The notes beneath the pieces are model-generated. The model made no database searches. It was given only the letters and a program-made list of their open reading frames with translations, and was not told the DNA's origin. A stretch of DNA of 64,000 nucleotides from Aspidapion aeneum (lineage: Eukaryota > Arthropoda > Insecta > Coleoptera > Brentidae), in the NCBI GenBank assembly GCA_963576565.1, contig OY755042.1, positions 100,620,185 to 100,684,184 on the forward strand. The letters are read 5' to 3'. This document shows, in pieces, positions 24,801 through 36,800 of the stretch. Position numbers and translations under genes: made by a program. The first letter of the stretch is position 1; each line of letters starts with the position of its first letter.

Positions 24801-27800
24801 ACCACGGCACTACCCTGCCGCCCATGACAAGGACTATAGCTAAGCTGTGTTTTTATGAGACAGAAAAAAAACAAAATAAGTGGAAGTTAAAATAAACCAC
24901 AGGATATTTTGTACCCGTAGAACAATATTTTATGACAGATTTTTCTAGTTGTGTCAGTTTTGGTTATCCACATAATATCTTTAAAGATTTTGAGCTAAAC
25001 GAGGCAATAAATGTGAAAATATTCAGACGTTACGACTCCATTTTCCGGGAAAAGGATTTTTACGACGCGTAATAGCACGTATACCGAATATTATATGAGA
25101 AAAATGTTTTATTATGTTCTAGTTTATATTTGTGCCTACAGTCAGTTACTTTTTAAATTACTGGGAGATTTTTAAAAAAATATATCATGAAAAAAGAGTT
25201 AACTATACAGGGTGTTCGGCACATGAACCGTCAAAATTTTTTGGGATATTGTTGGGGTCATTTGCTACCTTTTCAACCTTGGAACTTGGGTCCTAAGAGT
25301 CACGGCTAAAGAGATATGAATTTTTATTTAATATTTTAAAGCAGAAATGTTTTTTTTATCAATGTGTAGCATACCGTTAGAAAAGTAATCAACTAAAGAA
25401 GTTTTTAAAAGAAAATTAAGTTCTCAAATTTCGATACTATTTTTGATTTTTAATTTTGAAATTGATTTTTTTTCACAAAATCACTAATGTTCTTCATTAA
25501 AAAACCTCGTATGTCCCTTTAGTACATCAATTTTAACAAATCTATTAATTAGTTGAAGAGGCATAAGATTACAGAATTATAAAAAAAATGCTGCTTTTCC
25601 AGACATTAATAAAAAGCTTACGAGGGCTTAAAGGTGGGATTTTGGATAATTTGAGAAAAAAAATTAAAAAATTCATATGTCTTTAGCCGTGACTCTAAGG
25701 ACCCAAGTACCAAGGTTGAAAAGGTCGCAAATGGACCCAACAATATCCCAAAACATTTTGACGGTTCATGTGCCGAACACCCTGTATATGGAAGCAGATT
25801 ACCAAGTAACATTTGTGGTTGAAATTGGGTAAACTTTACTTAAAATAAGAAAGTCATTTTTCCCTATAGATAATTAATAGGTTAAAAACGAATTTTTCCC
25901 AAAGTGGGGACAAAAAATTTCTGGAGTCCCTGTTTTGTGGCGCCCTCTACATCTGTCAGAATAGAAGGAAATGAAAACATTTAAAAAAAAAAAAAGGGGT
26001 TATAATACTGTTTGGACGGTGTTTAACCACTTGAGAAGTGTAGCCGTGGTGGCTCAGTGCGTTCGCGCATTGAACACAAGTGAGTTAAGGAATCTCGCTT
26101 GCTACAGTGGCGGGTTCGATCCCCGTCGGTTGCCGAGGTCGGGTGCGGCAGACATTTGTAGGATTCCTGGGGAGTGTAAAATGTAATATTGTCCTACCCC
26201 TTCATTCACGCCGGTAACCAGGCCGGATGAGGTCGGATATCTCGTAAAGGCGGACTTTGTTACACACTCCTTCAGTCGGTAGGCCATTCTAAGGGCCAAA
26301 AGGACCGGATAAAAAAAAATACCCGGTCTGGGGTTCCAAAGGTGGCCGATGACCCGTGCAAGTAGGCGTTCCGAAATGGCGGCCTTAGTGTCGGCGAAAG
26401 AGTCACGGTTATCAAATGAGAAAAAAAAAACCACTTGAGAAAAAAATGGTGATGAATTTTACCAAATATTGTAATCATTATCTGGGGGCACGGCAGTGCT
26501 GCGCCAAGTTCGCGTAAACTGCTGTACTATCTTTTCTTGAAACATTTCAGCCCATATTTGCCCTATTTAAAACTACTTCCGAATGAGCGACAAAACTTAA
26601 ACTTCGACCATTCGTAGATCTTTATAGAGGTAACAACCTCTCCAAGTTTCATGGACTTTCATAAAATAGTAAAGTAGTTACGAAACAGTGACTGTAGAAA
26701 TTATGACCAAACCCTTGGAAAAAATCAAAAAACTCCAAAATTCTAATTTACTCCCCTCCCCTATACTGAGCTTTGAACGACTGATATGATAAAACTATAG
26801 GAAAAAATTAAAAAACTCCAAAATTCTCATTTGCTTTCCTCCCCTATAATTGTAAAGTTATGTAAAAGTAACATTGCCCACTTCCAAAAACGCTGCTGAG
26901 CTTTGGAAGGCCGATAGGAACTATGGTAAAACTATAGAAAAAAAACCCAAAATTTTAATTAACTTTCCTCCTTTATAAATGTAAAGTTATGTAAAAGTAA
27001 CATTGCCCACTTCCAGAAACGCTAGAGAGATGAGCTTTGGAAGACTGATAGGAGCTATGATAAAACTATAAGAAAAAATGGAAAAATACCAAAATTTTAA
27101 TTTACGTCCCTCTACTATAAATGTAAAGTTATGGTACCATTGCTCAGTTCCAGGAACGCTAGAGAGCTATGCTTTAGAAGGCTAATAAAAAAAAATTAAA
27201 AAACTCAAAATTATTAATAAGACATTGCCAAAATTTTGAACAATATTCTGCATATTTAACTACTTTAAGACTTAAATATTATCCAAATCTTTTAAAAAAT
27301 GAAATGAAATGAAATCATAACAAAAACATTTCATGTCAAAAAATCCAAGTACGCGAAAATGGTATTCCGTAAAAAGAAATGAAGTAAAAGTAAAGCCCAA
27401 TTATCCAATACAAATTTCAAAATAAAAGGATCTTACGAGTTTGGAAATGTTTTTCTAAACTTGGCTTGATGTTATTTCCAAAAACTTCGTAGGAGCTTTC
27501 GTTTATATTCGAGATATTTACAAAAATGTTTAAAAAAAGTTCAAGTTTTAATTTTTGCCTCGGTAATTGAAAAAGCGCCTGACTGTACACAAGTTAAATT
27601 TGGTTCTCATCCTACTCATCAGATTTAGTTTAGAAAATATAGTACAACTTTTGGGCTTGAAAAACGTTTTGAAAACGTCGCTATCACAACTAAAAGTATA
27701 CCTCAAATATTTAGTTTAAATAAAGAGGTCGGGAACAGTTGCGTAAATTACCGTTAGTAGCAGGAACGTTGAGAAATCGTGGTGTTGTCGATGTGGGTCA

Positions 27801-30800
27801 TGGTTGATTAAAGAACCAATCAAAACCATTCAAACGACGTTTACCTACAGTACATCTTTGGTTATAACACGTATAAATCATCCAAAAATTAATAAAAATT
27901 CTCCAACAAGATCTTCTTAGAAATGTGGCAATTATTGACGCAAAGTATTTGAAATATAATTGGTTTGTTTTGTAACAAGATAATTTTTTTCTAAAAACAA
28001 CAAAAACCGCAATCCGATCCTAAGTTATTATATTTTTTTTTATAGAAAATTAAATTACAATTTTTAGTGGTTTAATTAGACTTTTGGTACCTGACCCAAA
28101 TACGGCCATGCACTTAAAACGGCCAGTGCCCTCTGTTGAGTAAAATTCAAACCTCTCGGAGAAATCTACATTGTTTTCTCAATGTTTGTCGGTTGAACAT
28201 GCAACTAAAAAAAATTGTAGTTCTTATATGACACCCTTAAGGTGGCAATACACTCGTATTGTGACCTAAGTGGTCGTGTTTTGATGTGCTTGTTTAGAAA
28301 ACCTCTAGGTGAGAGATTTGGAAGTCTTATGAGAAACTCGTTTTATCGTAAGAATGTTGTTTACGAAAACGCAATGTTGGCAAAAAATCAACCAAAGGCC
28401 ATTTATACATGGCATGCGCAATAGTGTTTTTGAAGAGTGACTATGTTTTTAAATTGTAAACTTCTTTAGGCGCGTTTAGCAGTTTTTGTGAGTAGTAAAT
28501 TGAACTGAGCCGTCAGGTCCGGCTATGTAACGCTCATTCGGGTGAAATCGGTTTGATTCGACTAAATGTCAGACACATTGAGCGAGCGATATGATGGTGC
28601 AGATAAAGGCCAGTACACAGAAGAGTTCGGTTCGGTCCTCTTTGCAGAATATGTTATGGGCCAGTATTATTAATTTCGCCTTCTTGAAGTTTACACTTCT
28701 GCCGTGTGGTCTTAAGCACACACAATAATTTTTTTATAATATCGGTTTTATGATGTTCTAAACAAGTGTTTTTATAAAATAAATATGTTTCTTCTCAGTG
28801 TTTTAACTTGTTTTGTGTTTTTAAATTGGCCTTATTATATACTCTATGATCGAAATAAGGCCATGTGTAGTAAGTTTGATTTTTAGGTATAACTTATACA
28901 AATTAAGAAAAAATTAAAAATAAAAATATGCCTATACAGGACCATACTTATCGATAATATTTTAGTATATTTACAATTATTTTGGTTCGGTCGTTTTCGA
29001 AATAAATAATATAACTCTTGAAGGTGGCCTGAACTGGGTCGGATGGTTACTTGCAACCAAGAATACTAAAATATTCCTTTGATTTAACAATTGCAACCCA
29101 AAATTTTTTAAGGTGCACATGCGTACAGTTAACGAAGGCCAAAATGCGCATCTACTTGTATAATTTGTATTCATATAAATAAATATAATACCGATATAAA
29201 TTATAAATAAACGAATCTCGTGAAATTGATTTTTCCAAATGCGTTCGGCGCTCTCCATATATAAACACGCACCTTTGGATGTGATTCACATTTGGCAATT
29301 TAATTTTGTTTTAACATTTTGCGGTGTGTTGTGAATCTTTGTTTTTTTTTATTTTAATGACCCCTGATATGATGTATGCGTCATTGAGTTTTTGATTATA
29401 ACTTTTTGTCCGTTCCATGAATTGGTTTTAGGTATTTTGTTTTATCCTAGGATTTTCGGAATCTTTTTTGCTGTTTATTTGGTATTCCTCTGAATCACAA
29501 AAGATAGGTTTTTTTTTTATAATAAATATGTGCATAGTTTTAAGTTATTTCTATCTTGCACATTGGATCTGGAACCATTCCGTTTTATTTATAAGAATAA
29601 GGGTTAATGTTAAAAACACTTACCAAATTTTGGTTTAAGTTTTATTTTGTTTTTCTGAGCTATCTTTTCGATTTTCTCTTACATATTTGTTATAAGAGAA
29701 GTTTTTTTAATATAAAAACCAAAATAAATGTTTTAAATGTTGGAAATTTTATCATTAATAAAAAATTACCCCTATCACATGGAATGGGCTCCGTGGCTTA
29801 CAATTTTTAATATTATTTTTTTGTTAGAACAAAGTAAAGAATGAAAGTTTGAAGAAAATATTGTAATTTATAATTATGTTCAAGAAACTGAACATAGGGA
29901 GGTATAAAGATAAAATACACCTAACTAGAAAAAAGTAGCAAATAACAAGTTTAAAAAATAGGTCTCGTTTAGCCGGGGGTAAATCGGAAATATGAATTTT
30001 GTATAAATAGGTTTAGCAAAATCCACCCTTAACCTTTATAACGTGCTTTGTAGGCATTATATACGCAATATTAAACTAGATCAGAAAATTGTACCAGCTC
30101 TTTTCCTAGCCTTTGAGAAGGGCAGAATACAAAACCCGGGCAACAGGGCAGCTGGTTGTAGCAGGAGTTTTTGCAAGGAGAAAATGAAAAAGAACTCCTA
30201 GGTAGTAATAAATGGATCCACGATGTATCTGATACCTTCCTAGCTACCCTATTAGCACACTTCAAGTGAAGCCATGATATATCAGTCTTGCAAACAGTTT
30301 TTTGTAAATATCTTCGAAACTAAAGCTCTTACAAAGTTTTTGGTTGTAACATTGATCAAAATGTAGTCTACTATATTCCGAAAACCGCATATTGATACGA
30401 GGCTCCATTAAAAAGTTCTTTACATTTTTTAATTGTCAAAAAACTGTCATTAGCATTAATGGATTTTGACGAAAATCTAATCAGCTCGTAAGAGTGTCGA
30501 ACACTATCACGACGATATTGCTAAGATAGGTCAAACAAATAACACATATTCGGCGTTCTCAAAAAAAAAAAATTTCGTCGAAACTAATACCTTCACTAGC
30601 CATTGCTGCGCGGGCTAAGAAGGTAAAACTGATTGGATCCAAACTTACATTTTTGTTTAAAAAATGTCTCAAATCAAGAAAACAGCTTTCGGTAAATTAA
30701 GCTACATATTAAAAAAAAATATCCTCAGTACCTCAAAACGTGTATTACCAATGTAGTCTTCCTGTTCTTACTCATGAATCCCAGATCTTGACACTTACAA

Positions 30801-33800
30801 AATAAAACATGGATAAGGTAAAATTGTGTGTGCTTAAGACCACACGGCAGAAGTGTAAACTTAAACAAGGCGAAATTAATAATACTGGTCCATAACATAT
30901 TCTGCAAAGCGGACCGAACCGAACTCTTCTGTGTACTGGCCTTCATCTGCATCATAATATCGCTCGCTGAATGTTTCTCACAGTTAGTCGACTCGAGCCG
31001 CTTTCACCCGAATGAGCGTTACATAGCCGAGCCTGACGGCTCAGTTGAATTCACTACCCACAAAAACTGCTAAACGCGCCTAAAGAAGTTTACATTTCAA
31101 CCAAGTCCCAAAGATCAATGGAAAGACAAATGTTACATTTAAAGCTAACAGATGAAAAAAGGAGTGAATGGATAAGAAATAAAACAAAAGTAAGGCATGT
31201 CAGAGGAGAAGTAGCAAAATTAAAAAGAAAAAAAAAATAATATCAAACAGAAAGAGAATTGATGGAACGAATGTATTGTAAACTGGAGACCTTAGGAAAA
31301 TAAAAGAAGTAGGGGAAGACCCCAAATGAGATGAGCGGATAATTTGAAGAAACATGCGGGAACTAGAAGTATGAACACGGCCACAGACAGGGAAGTGTGG
31401 AAGATACTGGGGGGTCCTATGTCCAAAGATGGATCGAAGAAGGCTAAATAGAATAGAGACTGTATGTATAAAGTTTTAGAGGGCAGCCAAGCAGTGGCGG
31501 CTGGTGACGTTATAAATTGGAGGGGGAGCAGAAATTTATATTGCATGGAAAAGGAGATAAAAAACCTGCTTAAAAAATTTTATTTTAGCATTTTACAAAC
31601 AAGCAGCTACTTGGTATATGTCTATTTTTTGCCACATTTTCATTATGTTCGGTAATGTTTTGCCTATAGGCACTATTCAATTGGCACCAAATATCAGTCT
31701 TGCCTAGGATAGAAAATTCTATGTGATTATTTAAATAAGTAGTACTTACTTTGTGTCTTTAACTTTTCACTAAAGTGCTTGATTTCACTTTGTCGCCCAC
31801 GCAGGATCACTTCGTGGATTGTTCATAATAAGACAAATAAAGAAAAAAAAGCATTTCGTTTTTCACAACCGCACAACCAGTTTTCAGCATCCTTTAATTT
31901 TTTATTACTTTTTTAATTTTTAGGATATTTAGGTCCGATCTATGTGGCCCTAAAGATTTTATTTGTAATCGAAGTTCATATGTCAACGTATTTAAATTTG
32001 CACAGTTAATTATACAATCGACGGTATTTATTTCCATTTTGAAAACAAACAAAAACAAACAATGTACACGCGACCGGCAAGGCTTTTAACTACTGACCTA
32101 CCCCAAATCAAAAGAAACTCGTACGTCTTCACTAAGGATAGAACCGGCAACACGCAGGAAGGGCAATGAACATTAATCAATTAAAAATACTGTTTGTTGT
32201 CTAGTTTTGGAGGTTAGGTTTGACTATGAGTGGTGCGACTGTCGCCCCTTCACTGCGACTCAAGTGGTCTATTGTGGCTCATCCCTACTTAAATATCACC
32301 AATACCTATCTCCTTTATGAAGCAGATCAGTTTGTTTGGTGATATTTCCTCAAGATCTTGAGGCTCTATCTGTCCAGGTCCGAATATTTTCGCCCTAGTT
32401 CTTTGTCTTACTACGCAGTGGCAGATTAGATGAAGAGGCGTTTCCTCCTCAACACCACAGAACCTACACGCTGGTGTGTTGCTTACTCCCAGTCTGTTCA
32501 TGTGTTTGTTGAGTCGGCATTGGCCTGTGTATAGCCCTGTGATTATTCTTAGGCTATTCCTATTTAATTCCAGGAGTTGCTTCGTTCTGTGTTTGTCTGG
32601 CTTGCTTAGAAAGGTTTTTGAGTGTTGTTGTCTCGGGGTTGCCCGCCAGTTTTGAGTCCTCTTTCTAAAAACCCACTCTCCTATTTCTTTTGTGACTGTG
32701 GCCTTAGGTAAGGCGAAGTAAGGCTCGGGTCCAACCAGCGCGGATTCTGCTCCCGCCCTGGCTAGTGCGTCTGCTTTTTCATTTCCCTCAACTCCCGTGT
32801 GGCTTGGCACCCAGACAAGACTGATCTTGTTGGTTCTGCTGGCCTGTTTTGGGAGGGCACTGCCCCGTTGCTCTCCCTGTAGCAGCCGCCACTGCAGCCA
32901 AGTGTCTGAAGTCGGCCCTGGTTTGAGGTTGAGGGCGAATGCGAATATGCGATCGCTATCTGTGGACGTGCTTCGGATAGTGGCACTGCGGCGCGGCGTG
33001 CATAAAACGACGCTCGTTTAAACTCAAACTTATTTTAAAAGCACCTCTATATTTTTGACATTATGGAATCTGCTTTTGTTCTACTTTTCATGAGCATGAG
33101 ATGTTAAAAGCACTTGGGATTTAAGCAAATTTGCGCTTGTGACGTTATTTCCTAAAGTTTTATTTAAACGTCTTTTATTCTTTCACCTTCCGATTTTCCT
33201 GGAGGATTTTTGCCTTGATAACGATTTTTCTATCTCTCTTGAACGTTGCTTCTCCAGTAGTAGTGGGGGGGGGGGTAAACCGTACGTCCAATAAGGAAGC
33301 CAGTGTATGCCCTTTTTGCGATATCACAGGTCTTTTCCTTAACACATTGGGCCTTCCAGTCCATTGGAGCAACTGCAGCTCTTCCTGACTCCGGAGTTGC
33401 CTGTCTCCTTGCGTAGGGTTCACACGAGGTACCTTCCTGTCCACCCAATTTTCAAAGTTTTGCAATTTTGGTCTTATGGGGTTCCCTATACTAAAAATCA
33501 GTAAATGGCGTTTTTTGGAATCTCAACTCAATCTGTGGTTTTTTCATATCTGTATGACCCCACCATACTGCAACTCCGTGCTTTTTTTGATAGACTGTAT
33601 ATTTGGAAAAATATAAATTTTCAAAATTTTGCCATTTTAGTCTCATGGGTTTCCCTATGCTATGCAAGTCGGTGCTTTGCTTGATAAACTGCATAGTTTG
33701 AAAAATATAAATTTTCAAAGATTTGCCATTTTGGTCTTATGGGTTTCCTTATACTAAAAATCACTAAATGGCGTTTTTTCGAATCTCAACTCAATCTGTG

Positions 33801-36800
33801 GTTTTTTCATATCTTTATGACCCGACCATACTGCAACTCGGTGCTTTTCTTGATAAACTGCATATTTTGAAAAATATGAATTTTCAAAGTTTTGCCATTT
33901 TGGACTTATGGGTTTCCCTATACTAAAAATCACTAAATGACGTTTTTTTCGAATCTCAACTCAATCTGTGGTTTTTTCACATCTGTATGACCCCACCATA
34001 CTGCAACTCCGTGCTTTTTTTGATAGACTGTATATTTGGAAAAATATAAATTTTCAAAATTTTGCCATTTTGGTCTCATGGGTTCCCCTATGCTAAAAAT
34101 CGCTAAATGACGTTTTTTCGAATCTCAACTCAATCCGTGGTTTTTTTCGTATCGGTATAACCCCACCATACTGCAACTCGGTGCTTTTCTGGATAAACTG
34201 CATAGTTTGAAAAATATGATTTTTCAAAATTTTGCCATTTTGGTCATGGGTTTCCCTATACTAAAAATCAACAAATGGCGTTTTTTCGAATCTCAACTCA
34301 ATCTGGGGTTTTTTCATATCTATATAACTCTACCATACTGCAACTCCGTGATTTTCTTGATGAACTGCATAGTTTAAAAAATATGAATTTTCAAAGTTTT
34401 GCCATTTTGGTCTTATGGGTTTCCCTATACTAAAAATCACTAAATGGCGTTTTTTCGAATCTCAACTCAATCTGTGGTTTTTTCATTTCTGTATGACCCC
34501 ACCATACTGCAACTCGGTGCTTTTTTGATAAACTGCATAGTTTAAAAAATATGAATTTTCAAAATTTTGCCATTTTGCTCTTATGGGTTGCCCTATACTA
34601 AAAATCGCTAAATTACGTTTTTTCGAATCTCAACTCAATCTGTGGTTTTTTCATATCTGTACTTTTCTTAATGAACTGTATAGTTTGAAAAATATGAATT
34701 TTCAAGGTTTTGCATTCTAATTTCGAAATATAGAAAAAGAGGACGACATGTCCTTATAGAATTATACAGTACACAGAATCTGGGCCTTGTTTCGGTAGTA
34801 CTCTTGTAAATCTATTTCGGCGATTGATGGCGCCCGCACCTCCTTGATGCCACCCGCGTCTACAGTTACTGTTGAGTATTAAAGCTTGCTTATGTGCACC
34901 TTAAATTGGTGCACTGAGACAACTTGGCGTTGTCGGTCGGGCCGTATTCTGATAGCATTAGCGTCCAATAATGAAAGGCATTTAAATTTTCTTCGAACTA
35001 AATATCTCATTTTTCAATTATTTGCTCTAAATTATATGATACCCATAAGGAAGCTTTGGGGCCCGACCACCCCATACTTAAATTTTTAAAATATTTTTGA
35101 CAAATTTCATGAATAAAAGAATAAACAAGACATATTTCTGGGCGCGCCACTGATATAACGGCTCACTCGATGGCCCAAAAAGTTGGGCTTGACACTCAAA
35201 AAAATGTTTCACCTGCGCCACAATTCTTTTTGGGTGTGCACCCCCACGGTTTTATACCACGCGCCTCCACTGACCAAATGACTTTACGGAGGAGCCGCCT
35301 CTGGACTTGACCCGGTTTCCCCTACGTCATTTATCGTCCGAAGTTGTTTTATGTGTCGATAAGCTTCCTGAAATTGTCCCGCATGATCTAAATGCTCTCG
35401 CGCTCGTGCCCTGACCGTAAATTACGACACGAATGACGATTACCTATATCGCGCCGTTATGGATGCCCAAATTAATTTGCGTTACGGAACGACGCGGTAT
35501 CAAAATTTAATGGCCACTTATCTCGCCAAAAGCCATCATCTTTCTGAATTTGTCAAAGGTTAGAGCTACCGCAAAAAATCAAATCCAAACGAACTATGTC
35601 CGCCCCTGGGGTGTAAAACCCGGTTCCCACCTACGACGTTCTCGTGCGTGCCCGCGCACGCCTCACATAACATTTCATATTGAGATCATGTGGCGCGTAA
35701 GTGGGCACCCACGAGAAAGTCGTAGGTGGGAACCGGGTGTAAGACCTCTTACACACTGGCGATTTTTAGTCGCGCAACTTAGCAGCGCGACAACAGCGCG
35801 CTGATTTTTATGTGCATGGAGTTACCTTAAGCCAGGTCCTTATTACCGAGCAACGAGGTTCGAGCTTCGAACAACGAAAGGATAATCGCTAGTGTGGACG
35901 TGAAAAAGGCATGATCGCGAGCACGCAACAAGTCGATTGCAGTAAGCCGAGAGACGGCGGCCTGCGATACGATCACAAAGGGATTCCCTTCAAATCAAAA
36001 TAAATACAATGAATGGTGAACAAGTATTGATTTTAATTTAAAATCACAAGAATAGACCTGTCATATATGGGATCCAAAGAATAAAGACTATTTAAAAAAC
36101 ATTTGCTAAGGACTTAAACAAGAACCTCAGTGCCAAAGTTTATATGTTACTAGCCTAAAACAAAATGGCTTTGCCAGTAAGCCCGACTTGCACGAGCCGC
36201 AGCGTAAAAAAAATTACCTTAACCAGACAGAATAACTTATAGAAAATGTATAGGTCATTGTAGAAAAAGGGTACACACGTTAAATTAGTGTTTAGTATAT
36301 TAGTTATTTTTCTTGTACAAATAAAATTGCCTCCAATATTGCTCTAAAGCACTACATTTAGTTTAATGCTGAAGTCGCTATTTATTGCTAATATTTGTGT
36401 AAGACTGGCCCAAACGTCATACGCCGTTATCATAACCGGTTAGAGGTTTGCATCCACTAAAATAAAAAAACCTAATGTAGCATACGAATTTCAACATTAT
36501 ATTGCCCTATAAGTCTAGTTTAATGTTTATATATAAGTATGTATCGCCGTTTGTTAAAAACAAATATTATTCTTTAATTTTTTTATAAAATAACATTTTA
36601 TACCCGCACCCTGGTAGAGCGTCATTACCATTGTCAGTTTGTAATTCCTAAATATCTACAGCTAGAGGCGCCGCGAATTGTTCGTATTCCTTTAACATTT
36701 CTCAATACAGAGATCGCAACGCCCGAGTAAAGCCACATCTGTTATGTGCAGTTTTTTGCGTTAAAACGTGCATAGGTAAGCTTGTTCGATAATAAGTGAC

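Noticed and set aside
30828..31073. 81-codon plus frame
   Set aside because: It falls exactly on the 282-bp mobile repeat inserted in a LINE; the other copy does not conserve it.
33450..34715. CRISPR-like regular repeats
   Set aside because: The whole 169-bp unit is repeated with no unique spacers, in a eukaryotic intron; it is a satellite.
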